DNA of 64,000 bases from positions 1 through 64,000 of the forward strand of contig NZ_BAZK01000019.1 of the NCBI RefSeq assembly GCF_001310815.1. The letters run 5' to 3'. Below the pieces are notes generated by a model. That model was not told the DNA's origin. It saw nothing but the letters and a program-made list of their open reading frames with translations, and made no database searches. Positions 56,253-64,000 of the stretch are shown here, piece after piece (the first letter of the stretch is position 1; every line of letters begins with the position of its first letter). The translations under genes and the position numbers were made by a program. The stretch is from Pseudovibrio denitrificans JCM 12308 (GTDB lineage: Bacteria > Pseudomonadota > Alphaproteobacteria > Rhizobiales > Stappiaceae).

Positions 56253-56975
56253 TTAGCTGCCAGAATATGGTTTGTGCCAGACCTTCAGCTTGCCGGATGT
56301 TTCAAATCCAGCCGCACGGGCGTTCAACAGTGCGTCCCCCCGGGCGTAGCCGGTCACCGGCTTCTCCGGCTTCCACCTATGCAGCAGTGTAGCTATTTGC
56401 CTGAAGGTGTGGGGTGAAAGGTCTTCTGCAAAGAAGTTTGACAGGCCAACCGAGGTGCCAGCATGGTTGCCGATGAAGCCTTTGGTGATTTTTGATCCTT
56501 CCAAATAGCCCCAGAATTCGAAATCAGGATTGTCCAGCAGTTTTGGTGGGAACATCGCACGATCCGTCTGGTTCCCGGCGTTCTTCCAGCTGGCCTCCCA
56601 ACTCTCCAATTGCTCTGGAGTGGAGATTAACTGCCAGTCTGAGATGTCTGCCAGAACAGGTGCTTCCAGATATAACCAGCTGGCATCAAAGAGTGTGCTG
56701 AACCCGAGTGTTTCCAGTGGAAGATCCGCAAAACTGTCCTTGATGAAGATGGGAAAGGATGTGTTTGCAGTGAGTTCGTTGATGGTTTGAAGTGATGCCG
56801 CTGGCTTCAACGTCACGATGCTTGAATAGAACGGTAAGGGCTGTTCGGAGGTGTAAAACAGCCCCGAAGACCACTCAAACGAAACCCCATGTGCCTCAAA
56901 CATATGCCTGTAAAGATCCGCATTGTTATCAACAGCCTCTTGCTGCTGTATCGTCTGGTCCGTCTTCGTTTGCAC
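56253..56975 (-). CDS. Hypothetical protein, GNAT-like C-terminal half
   Basis: 240 aa soluble protein I cannot name. No signal peptide or membrane segment is seen. The second half (about 150-235) has a pattern resembling an acetyltransferase: GYLEGSKITKGFIGNHAGTS, VGLSNFFAEDLSPHTFRQIATLLHRW and PVTGYARGDALLNARAAGFET, ending KVWHKP. The classical Q/R-x-x-G-x-G/A acetyl-CoA loop is not evident. The first half (YRHMFEAHGVSFEWSSGLFYT) is not similar to anything I recognise. It stands alone between the RhtB pair and the MaoC gene, same strand as both. It could be a divergent GNAT relative. Confidence 0.6.
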   Translation of the reverse strand: MQTKTDQTIQQQEAVDNNADLYRHMFEAHGVSFEWSSGLFYTSEQPLPFYSSIVTLKPAASLQTINELTANTSFPIFIKDSFADLPLETLGFSTLFDASWLYLEAPVLADISDWQLISTPEQLESWEASWKNAGNQTDRAMFPPKLLDNPDFEFWGYLEGSKITKGFIGNHAGTSVGLSNFFAEDLSPHTFRQIATLLHRWKPEKPVTGYARGDALLNARAAGFETSGKLKVWHKPYSGS

Positions 56976-57032
56976 GTGCTGTCGCTCACCTAGCTGATTG
57001 GAACGTGCATCATAGGTGAAAGTGTGTGGTGA

Positions 57033-58076
57033 TCAATATCCCGCCGCCGCATAGGGGCCTTTGCCTTCTCGGTAGACGAGGAGGGTTCGGGTGTAGGAGA
57101 GGGCTTCCTGGGCGGTTTGGTCGTGGGCGACGGTTTTTACGGTCAAAATGCCCTGATCTGGTCTGGAGCGGCTTTCGCGCGTCGCCAGGACTTCGCTTGT
57201 GACTTTGAAGCGGTCTTCTGCGTAAAAGTGGCGAGAAAGTTTTGTATCGGTCCAGCCTAGATTGGCAACCACGCGGCCAAAGGTGGAGGTGGTGGCAGCA
57301 GTGACGAGGGAGAGCACGTGGAGTTCTGAGGCGGGCAAGCGGTCTCTGCCGTAGATGTCCCGGGCGAACTCTCTGTCGTTGTATAAAGGGTGCCACTGCA
57401 TGGTCTGGACGGCATGGCGGAGCATGGAGGAGGGATGCAGGGTGATTTCCGGGCTGTGTTCGAAGATCTGACCCTTGGCAAAGCCTTCAAAGAAGATGCC
57501 AGTTGCTTCCTGCAGGGAGCCATCCTCGCGCTGATGATAGGCCAGAAACCACGGATTGCTGCAGGTGTTGGGCTGATTGCCCCAGACCGGATGCTGGCCT
57601 TTTTTGAAGATACTGACCGTGTACGTCAGGTTGGCGACCTCGACGCCATTCTGATTGGTGCAAGAGGCTTTTACAGTGACATTGCCCGTTTTGCCGCTGG
57701 TGTTGTCGGTCTTTATGATCTGACTGGTGCAGTAGAGAGTGTCGCCGCCGAAGATGGGGGCGGTCATGGAGATATTCTCGAATGCCGTGATGCGTTCCTT
57801 GCGGGCGAAGGTCTTCCAACTCATGCCGAAGATCTTTTGCAAGGTGAGCGTGGAGACGACCAGCGGCTTTTTAAACTCGGTCTGGGCGGCGTAGTGCTCG
57901 TCATAATGCAGCATTGCGGAGTTGAGGGTGTCAAACGCTTCCTCTGCATTTTCCTGCTGAGAAACCGTCATACCGGGGCGATGATGAAACACCTGGTCTT
58001 CAGCAAATTCTTCGAAGTTCAGGCCATAGATCTCCAGAAACCGTGTTTCGGAGATTTGTGCGTAGGCTGAGTACAT
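57033..58076 (-). CDS. MaoC family dehydratase, probable itaconyl-CoA/mesaconyl-CoA hydratase
   Basis: 347 aa double-hotdog protein. The N-terminal hotdog (about 18-155) has FAEDQVFHHRPGMTVSQQENAEEAFDTLN and HYAAQTEFKKPLVVSTLTLQ. The C-terminal hotdog (about 185-345) has FFEGFAKGQIFEHSPEITLH and HPLYNDREFARDIYGRDRLPA. The family includes mesaconyl-CoA hydratase and RipB/Ich itaconyl-CoA hydratase. The next gene (17 bp upstream) encodes a CoA-transferase and a CitE-like lyase gene is divergent from it. That trio matches itaconate catabolism, where this enzyme would form (S)-citramalyl-CoA. Function is inferred from context; mesaconate or another branched substrate is possible. Confidence 0.8.
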   Translation of the reverse strand: MYSAYAQISETRFLEIYGLNFEEFAEDQVFHHRPGMTVSQQENAEEAFDTLNSAMLHYDEHYAAQTEFKKPLVVSTLTLQKIFGMSWKTFARKERITAFENISMTAPIFGGDTLYCTSQIIKTDNTSGKTGNVTVKASCTNQNGVEVANLTYTVSIFKKGQHPVWGNQPNTCSNPWFLAYHQREDGSLQEATGIFFEGFAKGQIFEHSPEITLHPSSMLRHAVQTMQWHPLYNDREFARDIYGRDRLPASELHVLSLVTAATTSTFGRVVANLGWTDTKLSRHFYAEDRFKVTSEVLATRESRSRPDQGILTVKTVAHDQTAQEALSYTRTLLVYREGKGPYAAAGY

Positions 58077-58093
58077 GGCGGGCTCCTTTCAGC

Positions 58094-59446
58094 CTAGTAG
58101 ATGGTCAGTTTCCTGGCCTCTTCGCGCAGCTCATCGCGAAACTGAGGGGCGGCGAGCTCGATGAGAGCGTGGGCGCGCTCAGAGGTGGACATGCCGAACA
58201 AGTTGGTGCAGCCGTATTCTGTGACAACGAAGCTGACGTCGTTGCGCGGGGTGGTGACGATGTTTTGCAGGCGCGGGACGATCTTGGAAACCGTGCCGTT
58301 TTTCGCCGTTGCATGGGCTGCGAGCACGGCGATCCCTTCTTTGGAGCGGAAGGCGCCGCGCACAAAGTCCAGCTGCCCGCCACTGCCGGAAATCTGGCGC
58401 CAGTTGACGGATTCTGAGGCGACTTGCCCGAAGAGATCGATCTCGACGAAGGAGTTGACGGAGACCATGCGGTCGTTCTGCGCGATGATGTGTGGGTTGT
58501 TGACGTAGTGAGCCGGATGGCAGGCCATAGTGGGGTTGTTGTCCATGAAATCGTAGTAGTCGCGGTTGGAAAACAGGGCGACGTTGAACACGGAGTGGCC
58601 CACATCCAGCTGCTTGTAGCGGTTGGAGACGTTACCGGCCTGTATCAGCTCTATCATGGTGTCACCGAGCACCTCGGTGTGCACGCCCAGATCATTCTTG
58701 TGTTTCAGACGTTTGCCAACCTCATTGGGCACGGCGCCGATGCCCAACTGCACACAGGCATGGTCCGGCACCAGGTCTGCTACGAAATCGGCGATTTTGC
58801 TGTCTTCCGGGCTCTCGGCCTTTTCAGGAACAATGGTGAGTTCACTGGTGTGCTCGATGATGGTGGAGACCTGCGAGACGTGGATGACGCCCGGCCCGAA
58901 GGTGCGGGGCATGTTGGGATTGACTTCCACAATGAGCTTTTCAGCGGCAAAGGCGAGCGGAATGGACATGCTGCCATCCACCCCAAAGCTGAAGTAGCCG
59001 TGCTCGTCCATGGGGGAGACCTGAAAGAGGTGCACATCCGGCTTGCCACGGCGGGCCAGCACGCCTCTGGCATAGAGGCTGAAGTGTTCCGGCAGATAAT
59101 GCGGGATGATCAGGTCTGGATGACTCTCGCTCATTTCCTGTGCCCGGTCGGCCAGCTGGCGCACGCTGCCGCCCAGAAACGGGCAGAGCAGGCGGATGCG
59201 TTTGAGGACCTCCACGTTGATGTACTGATCGACCACTTCTTTACCTGAGCGCAGCAGGTAGACATCCGGCGTGCCAGTGAAATAGTCAGCGGCGGCAGCT
59301 TCACAGAAGGCGCGGGTGAGGCGTGGAGGGGTGCCGCAATAGCAGCCAAAGGTGATCAGGCTTGTGTCTCGTGCCAGCGTTTTGATGGCCTCATCGGGGC
59401 TCATTAGTTTTTGATGATACAGCTGATCATAGTTGGCGGCTGGCAT
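58094..59446 (-). CDS. Acetyl-CoA hydrolase/transferase family, probable itaconate CoA-transferase
   Basis: 450 aa enzyme of the Cat1/4-hydroxybutyrate-CoA-transferase class. Signatures are YFSFGVDGSMSI, NPNMPRTFG, VQLGIGAVPNEVGKRL, LGVHTEVLGDTMIELIQAGNVSN, ISGSGGQLDFVRGA and VVTEYGCTNLFGMSTSERAHALI. It moves CoA from acetyl-CoA or succinyl-CoA to a carboxylate. Yersinia RipA, the itaconate CoA-transferase, belongs to the same class, and the MaoC and CitE-like neighbours complete that pathway. It starts the minus-strand pair and faces the lyase gene across 122 bp. Without the neighbours one would call it 4-hydroxybutyrate CoA-transferase. Confidence 0.85.
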   Translation of the reverse strand: MPAANYDQLYHQKLMSPDEAIKTLARDTSLITFGCYCGTPPRLTRAFCEAAAADYFTGTPDVYLLRSGKEVVDQYINVEVLKRIRLLCPFLGGSVRQLADRAQEMSESHPDLIIPHYLPEHFSLYARGVLARRGKPDVHLFQVSPMDEHGYFSFGVDGSMSIPLAFAAEKLIVEVNPNMPRTFGPGVIHVSQVSTIIEHTSELTIVPEKAESPEDSKIADFVADLVPDHACVQLGIGAVPNEVGKRLKHKNDLGVHTEVLGDTMIELIQAGNVSNRYKQLDVGHSVFNVALFSNRDYYDFMDNNPTMACHPAHYVNNPHIIAQNDRMVSVNSFVEIDLFGQVASESVNWRQISGSGGQLDFVRGAFRSKEGIAVLAAHATAKNGTVSKIVPRLQNIVTTPRNDVSFVVTEYGCTNLFGMSTSERAHALIELAAPQFRDELREEARKLTIY

Positions 59447-59568
59447 GAGGCTCTTTCCGGGATTTGCTAGATTTGGACCAGCTTGATCCTATCTATTCTC
59501 AGGAAATTAATTGTTACTGAGCTACGTTCTGCCTTAGCGGCATCAATGGATTAAGTTGGAGTTCCGGT

Positions 59569-60412
59569 GTGAAGAGCCTGTTATTCTTACCTGCAGACAA
59601 AGCCCATCTTTTCTCAAAGGCAATAGCATCGGGAGCAGGGTGCGTGGTGCTGGATTTGGAGGATGGGGTTGCTGAAACGCAGAAGCCCGCTGCACGAGAT
59701 CTTCTGCGTGGTTTGCAGGATCAGATACGGGAGCAGGAGGGGTGTGAGATCGGCATCCGCATCTCCTCACTGGGTACACCGGATGGCTTACAGGATATGC
59801 TGCGCCTTCAGGAGCTGACCCATCTGCCGGACTGGGTGTTCCTGCCTAAATGTGAAAGCCCTCGGGATCTGGAGCAGCTGGACCACTTGCTGCAGGCGCA
59901 TCCCAGTAAGGAAATGACGCGGATCTGTGCGCTGCTGGAAACGCCTGCCGGGCTTTCCAATGCGGAGGCGATTGCATCTACATGCACCGCTGCACGCCTT
60001 GGCTTTTGGCTATGCGGACTATACGGCGGAGACGGGCGGTACCATGGGGTGGAACAGCCTTGTTTGGCCACGTGGACAGCTGCTGAATGCGGCGGTTCAG
60101 AACCATCTTTGGGCGATTGACGGAGTGTTTCTGGATTTCAACGATCCTGAAGGGCTTGAGGATGAGGCACAGAATGCGCGTGACATGGGCTACAATGGAA
60201 AGTTTGCCATTCATCCCTCTCAGGTCAGTGTGATCAACACCTGCTTTGAGCCAAGCGATGAAGAGGTTCAGTGGGCGCTTAATGTGCTTGAGCAGCAGAA
60301 AAACTTTGCGGGTCAGGGTGCCTTTGTGGTCGATGGCAAAATGGTGGATGCGCCAGTCATCTTACGCGCCCGCCGTGTGCTGGGATTGACGGATAGTGAT
60401 GCTCATCCATGA
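59569..60412 (+). CDS. CitE-like CoA-ester lyase, probable citramalyl-CoA lyase, frameshifted
   Basis: TIM-barrel lyase of the HpcH/HpaI superfamily. The first half reads LLFLPADKAHLFSKAIASGAGCVVLDLEDGVAE (metal-site Glu/Asp), DWVFLPKCESP and CALLETPAGLSNAEAIAS. Then, one frame over from about 59975-59990, LHALAFGYADYTAETGG continues to FAIHPSQVSVIN and the end. The total fits 280 aa if one extra base is removed, so here the error is an insertion, unlike the other breaks. The GTG at 59569 has GGAG 7 nt upstream. In the itaconate pathway it would split (S)-citramalyl-CoA to acetyl-CoA and pyruvate. Divergent from the CoA-transferase gene. Confidence 0.78.
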
Positions 60413-61042
60413 GGTTTTAAGAGGTTACGTGCAGTGCTGCACTCTCTGTTCTTTCAAGCAAATGTCTATCTCCGCGCCGTCATGTGTTTGCTTGTCTTGC
60501 TAAATGTTTATTTATGTATAGTTGTAGTATAATATAATAAATTGGCGCATAATTATGAGTAATTCCATAATCTACCTTATGCATATTTGGCGATAATTCA
60601 CGATGGAAGGGGTTATTTTAAGTATAAGTTGGTTTATGGGTTTGATTTTGCTTTCGGTCGGTGGTCTAGGTGAGGGGTGTTTTCCGAAGAGTGGACTGGC
60701 AACTGAGAGAGACTCAGGTGTTCTGCATATCCTCGTATTTTCTTTTACGTAGAAAGACTAAGATACTGAATTCATTTCACTTTACGGAAATGTATGTCCT
60801 TGAATACATGATTTTTAGGGATGTGATTTGGGTTTGAAAGAACAAGCTTTTTTAACTTTGAATGACCCTGCTGAAACGCTGTTAACCGCAGAAGTATCCT
60901 TGAAATATCATCTCTTTTATACTTACCAGAAGGTTTGTTAGGCTTGCTGTAAATGCAGGTATTTTGTGCTCGCATTTGGAAAATTTAGCTGTCCCTGTAT
61001 GCTTTTGGGCCGCTCTGGCCCGAACAGGTTTAGGAGCCCGTC
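60413..61042. other. AT-rich gene-free region
   Basis: 630 bp without a convincing gene. The first 200 bases are markedly AT-rich (runs such as TATAATATAATAAATT near 60525) compared with the surrounding DNA. A 67-codon minus-strand frame exists at 60772-60975 but has no visible ribosome site or domain. A small hairpin GGGCC/GGCCC (61007-61021) lies in the leader of the following dehydrogenase. The long leader may carry regulation or be a relic of an insertion. Confidence 0.45.
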
Positions 61043-62059
61043 ATGTCTATGATGAGAGCAGCGGTTGTGCGTGAATTTGGTGCGCCGCTGGACGTGTGTG
61101 AAGTTGAAAAACCTACAGTAACTGACGACACAGTTGTGGTGAAGATTGAAGCCACAGGCGTGTGCCATACAGACCTTCATGCTGCTGAAGGTGATTGGCC
61201 GGTCAAGCCGACGCCAGCCTTTATTCCGGGCCATGAAGGCGTTGGGATTGTGGTTGAGAAAGGCCGCAATGTGACCTCGGTGAAGGAGGGGGATCGTGTC
61301 GGAATTCCCTGGCTCCACACGGCTTGTCGGTGCTGCAGGCACTGCGTAGATGGCTGGGAAACCCTTTGCGAAAACCAGCAGAATTCAGGTTACAGCGTCA
61401 ATGGCAGCTTTGCAGAATATGCTGTGGCGGATCCGAATTTTGTGGCTCATTTGCCAAAAGAGCTTGAGTTTGCGCCAGCGGCTCCAATCCTGTGTGCAGG
61501 TGTGACAGTCTATAAGGGCTTGAAGGAAACCGAGACAAAACCGGGGCAAACCGTCGTGATTTCCGGTATTGGCGGTCTGGGCCATCTGGCTGTTCAGTAC
61601 GCTAAAGCCATGGGTTTGCATGTGATTGCGGTTGACATTGCGGAAGACAAACTGGAGCTTGCAAAGTCTTTGGGCGCTGACATGACGCTTAATGCCTTCA
61701 AGTGTGATCCGGTGGCAGAAGTGCAAGCCGGCGGCGGTGCTGAGGGCGTGTTGGTGACAGCGGTGGCTGGCAAGAGCTTCCAGCAAGGCGTTGGCATGCT
61801 GGCCCGTGGTGGCACGATGAGCCTTGTGGGGCTGCCACCAGAAGATTTCCCGCTGAACATTTTTGATATGGTGCTGAACCGCAAAACACTGCGTGGTTCC
61901 ATTGTGGGTACGCGAAATGATCTGCGCGAGTCTTTGGAGTTTGCTGGCGATGGCCAGGTCGCAGCGCATTACACCACAGAGCCGCTGGACAACATCAACG
62001 ACATCTTCGATCGCATGCGTAATGGCAAGATTGATGGTCGTATCGTGATGGATATGTAA
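61043..62059 (+). CDS. adhP: Zinc-dependent alcohol dehydrogenase (AdhP type)
   Basis: 338 aa NAD-dependent medium-chain dehydrogenase. Catalytic zinc ligands are Cys41 (GVCHTDLHAAEGDWPVKP), His64 (PGHEGVG) and Cys151. The structural zinc set is Cys95, Cys98, Cys101 and Cys109 in TACRCCRHCVDGWETLC. The Rossmann motif is VVISGIGGLGHLAVQYAKAMG. It resembles AdhP/AdhA-type primary alcohol dehydrogenases that interconvert ethanol and acetaldehyde. AGGAG precedes the ATG. Single-gene unit, with a long leader and a strong inverted repeat after it. Confidence 0.93.
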   Translation: MSMMRAAVVREFGAPLDVCEVEKPTVTDDTVVVKIEATGVCHTDLHAAEGDWPVKPTPAFIPGHEGVGIVVEKGRNVTSVKEGDRVGIPWLHTACRCCRHCVDGWETLCENQQNSGYSVNGSFAEYAVADPNFVAHLPKELEFAPAAPILCAGVTVYKGLKETETKPGQTVVISGIGGLGHLAVQYAKAMGLHVIAVDIAEDKLELAKSLGADMTLNAFKCDPVAEVQAGGGAEGVLVTAVAGKSFQQGVGMLARGGTMSLVGLPPEDFPLNIFDMVLNRKTLRGSIVGTRNDLRESLEFAGDGQVAAHYTTEPLDNINDIFDRMRNGKIDGRIVMDM

Positions 62060-62080
62060 AAGCCTGATTTGAGTATTGTG

Positions 62081-62110
62081 ATGCCGCAGACACATGCGTG
62101 TCTGCGGCAT
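62081..62110 (+). terminator. Inverted repeat after adhP
   Basis: ATGCCGCAGACAC pairs perfectly with GTGTCTGCGGCAT around 4 nt, 21 nt after the stop. It lacks a full T run (TTGGCTTGTC follows), so termination is likely but not certain. Confidence 0.6.
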
Positions 62111-62254
62111 TGGCTTGTCTGTAGTTGGTTTGATGGAACGCGTTTGAAGCCAGTTCCGAGCTTGCCAGCACCACAAACCGTGCCATGGGGCGTCTATATC
62201 ACTAATACGCATAAGGTAGATTATGGAACTAAATGATAAAAGGTCAGATTCTGA

Positions 62255-63400
62255 TTAGTGGACTGACTTTATATGGTTTTCGACGGCAGCTGCGATGCGC
62301 TGTGATGCGTGGCCGTCGCCAAACGGGTTTTTGCGGTCGATCTTTGTCCGCTCACATTTCAGAATATGTGCAGCTTCGTCTGCGATTGTTTGCTCGCATG
62401 TGCCGACCAGTTTTGCAAGTCCGCTGGTCAGAGCTTCCGGTCGTTCGGTTGTCTTGCGCAGGATCAGCAGCGGCGTTCCGAACTCAGGCGCTTCTTCCTG
62501 TATGCCGCCGCTGTCTGTCAGGATCAGATCTGCATCCCGTTCCAACGCCACGAGCGCTTCATAGGACAGCGGCTTGACCAGATGAACGCGCCTGACGTTT
62601 TTCAGCACATCCTCAACAACGTCTCTGACCACTGGATTCGGATGCACCGGTAGAACCACCTGCAGATCATCATGGGTGTCGATCATGTGTTTTATGGCCT
62701 GGCAAATGCGGCGCATGGGATCGCCCCAATTTTCACGTCGGTGTGTGGTGACCAGTGCCAATCGCTTTTCAGGCCCCAGTACGTTCTTTAGCTCATGGAG
62801 CTCTCGTGCTGGTTTGATCTTCTGAGCCAGATGGCGCACGGCATCGACCACGGTGTTTCCGGTGGTGAGGATTTTGTCTTCGCTCAGGCCTTCGCGCAGC
62901 AAGTTGTCTTTGGCGATGGATGTTGGCGCGAACAGTCTGTGACAGAGTTGATCCGCCAGCCGCCGGTTCGCTTCTTCGGGAAACGGGTCCGTCAGCTCGC
63001 CGCTGCGCAGACCGGCTTCCACATGCCCAACTGGCACGGCGCTGTAAAAGCTGGCAAGCGCACCAACGAAGCCTGTTGTGGTGTCGCCATGGACCAAAGC
63101 GTATTTGGGATGATGCACGGCCATATAGGCGTTGATGCCTTTGAGCAGTTCACCGGCTTGGTCGGCCAGTTTGTGGCTGGTGCTGGACACATCGAGCCAG
63201 TTGATTTGGGTGATGTCAAAGGACTTTAGCGCTTCGGATGCGATTTCGCGGTGCTGGCCTGTCATGAGAACATGGGCATGAAGATTTGGGCAGTTTGCGA
63301 TGGCAGAGATAACCGGCGCCATCTTGATAGCTTCCGGGCGCGTGCCGATGACGCACAGGACTTTCGCCGCGCCCGATCCGATGATCTCTGGTTCCTTCAT
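62255..63400 (-). CDS. wecB: UDP-N-acetylglucosamine 2-epimerase (non-hydrolysing)
   Basis: 381 aa enzyme of the GT-B fold that interconverts UDP-GlcNAc and UDP-ManNAc, the precursor of ManNAc-containing surface glycans. Conserved parts are VLCVIGTRPEAIKMAPV, LMTGQHREI, VHGDTTTGFVGALASFY, VGHVEAGLRSGELTDPFPEEANR, TTHRRENWG, LPVHPNPVVRD and LTDSGGIQEEAP. The nucleotide sugar dehydrogenase at 13.6 kb could oxidise UDP-ManNAc (WecC-like), but it is 50 kb away. It follows the edge-truncated DUF4434-like gene by 18 bp on the same strand, so they share a transcript and perhaps a glycan pathway. Confidence 0.94.
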   Translation of the reverse strand: MKEPEIIGSGAAKVLCVIGTRPEAIKMAPVISAIANCPNLHAHVLMTGQHREIASEALKSFDITQINWLDVSSTSHKLADQAGELLKGINAYMAVHHPKYALVHGDTTTGFVGALASFYSAVPVGHVEAGLRSGELTDPFPEEANRRLADQLCHRLFAPTSIAKDNLLREGLSEDKILTTGNTVVDAVRHLAQKIKPARELHELKNVLGPEKRLALVTTHRRENWGDPMRRICQAIKHMIDTHDDLQVVLPVHPNPVVRDVVEDVLKNVRRVHLVKPLSYEALVALERDADLILTDSGGIQEEAPEFGTPLLILRKTTERPEALTSGLAKLVGTCEQTIADEAAHILKCERTKIDRKNPFGDGHASQRIAAAVENHIKSVH

Positions 63401-63418
63401 CCTATGTGCTTCTGTCCT

Positions 63419-64000
63419 TTATTGCGGCGTTGACGTGTTTGCTGTTTCCAGCTCTATGCCATTGCAAACCTTGGTGTTTTGCTTCAAAAACGTCTCAATG
63501 TCCCGGCTGTGCTTGTTATCGAACTTGAGCACGTGACTGGATAATGAGAACAATGCCACCGGGTTGCCCGGAGCAAAGCGAACGTTTTTCAGGCGGCTTT
63601 TCATGGTGCCAACGGTGGTTGGGATTGTCTTGAAATCAGCGGTGCGCGGGTCAATCTCAAAGATCTCAACCACTGGAATAACTGTATGTTTTTGCTTACG
63701 AAACGCTGTGCTGACCGCATTGTGCAGGCTGCGGCTGGAATAAGGTTCCATAAGCTTGGCCCCTAGCCCATCCTGCAAAAGCAAGATGTCCATGGAGGAC
63801 TTGCTCATCAGCTTATCCCAGTGACCGGCCAGTTTCTTCGGTTTGCTGTTCAAATCAGTGTATCCAGATATGGCCACCGGGCCTGGCAAGATGCTTTTCA
63901 GGATTGCCCGGGTCTGGGTGGTGTACCTGGTGACGAGCTTTCTGAGGTTGCTATCCAACAGCAGTTCGCCGTCGATTTCATCTGAGATATACCAGCCCGC
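63419..64000 (-). CDS. Conserved hypothetical protein resembling DUF4434, 5' end missing
   Basis: The frame is open to the window edge, so at least 193 residues belong to a longer protein. A TTG at 63958 is unlikely to be the true start, because the preceding AGWYISDEIDGELL continues in frame and looks conserved. Segments such as GWYISDEIDG, SGYTDLNSKPKKLAGHWDKLM and MDILLLQDGLGAKLMEPYS recall the DUF4434 glycoside-hydrolase-like TIM barrel. This is from memory of the family and not certain. The C-terminal part (about the last 80 residues) is different and ends NTSTPQ. It lies 18 bp before wecB, which suggests a role in surface polysaccharide. Confidence 0.55.
   Translation of the reverse strand, partial: AGWYISDEIDGELLLDSNLRKLVTRYTTQTRAILKSILPGPVAISGYTDLNSKPKKLAGHWDKLMSKSSMDILLLQDGLGAKLMEPYSSRSLHNAVSTAFRKQKHTVIPVVEIFEIDPRTADFKTIPTTVGTMKSRLKNVRFAPGNPVALFSLSSHVLKFDNKHSRDIETFLKQNTKVCNGIELETANTSTPQ

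Noticed and set aside
60772-60975. 67-codon minus-strand frame in the AT-rich gap
   Set aside because: No ribosome-binding site, no domain, and composition matches random AT-rich DNA; noted only in the gap entry.

Overview
The window looks like a chromosomal segment of an alphaproteobacterium of the Hyphomicrobiales (Rhizobiales). A marine Stappiaceae member such as Pseudovibrio is my best guess, made from gene content and style rather than any search. Pointers are the gyrA-coaD-ppiA-ppiB-queA-tgt order, a phosphatidylcholine synthase (Pcs), HspQ, an IalB-family protein, an LpxL-type acyltransferase, PuuD-type urate oxidation and a tandem cold-shock-domain protein. I see no insertion sequences, prophage, integrase or CRISPR array.

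Layout. 1-5.4 kb: the end of ssb, a tRNA-Glu gene with a recognisable promoter, gloA, a double cold-shock protein, a DUF192 protein, galE, a cation-diffusion facilitator and a MarC-family protein. 5.7-13.5 kb: the housekeeping run gyrA, GNAT, coaD, two cyclophilins, queA, tgt. 13.6-20.8 kb: a minus-strand operon galU, uronate epimerase, nucleotide-sugar dehydrogenase, divergent from cysQ-cysD-cysNC. Together these supply acidic sugar nucleotides and PAPS, as sulfated or uronic-acid surface glycans would need. 20.9-22.4 kb: two unrecognised coiled-coil-like genes, the second with unusual arginine codons. 22.5-25 kb: kdsA, eno and a small membrane protein whose start codon abuts a perfect hairpin. 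25.3-31 kb (minus strand): a DsbA/FrnE oxidoreductase, a pseudo-GGDEF receiver protein coupled to a degenerate acyl-CoA synthetase-like protein, and a YejA-like binding protein. 31-40 kb: ialB, hspQ, a malyl-CoA-lyase-like gene, lpxL, an AEC transporter, a UbiH-type hydroxylase, a DUF2182 membrane protein, pcs and qor.

40.1-54.7 kb is a coherent purine-catabolism block. It holds a LysR regulator, uraH, xdhABC, an ABC importer (ATPase, two permeases and a BMP-family binding protein), puuD, uraD and an M20 amidohydrolase. It can be read as import of a purine or nucleoside, oxidation to urate, then conversion to allantoin. 54.7-56.1 kb has two tandem LysE/RhtB exporters. 57-60.4 kb holds a MaoC-type hydratase, a CoA-transferase and a CitE-like lyase, the three activities of itaconate degradation (Yersinia RipABC type). 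After an AT-rich gap come a zinc alcohol dehydrogenase, wecB and an edge-truncated gene resembling DUF4434 proteins.

Quality note. Six genes appear frameshifted by small indels: tgt twice, and the malyl-CoA-lyase-like gene, the LysR gene, the ABC ATPase C-terminus, the second RhtB and the CitE-like gene once each. Most are single missing bases in short homopolymers and the protein is intact on both sides. Base-calling error is therefore more likely than gene decay, and these genes are annotated at full length with the break described.
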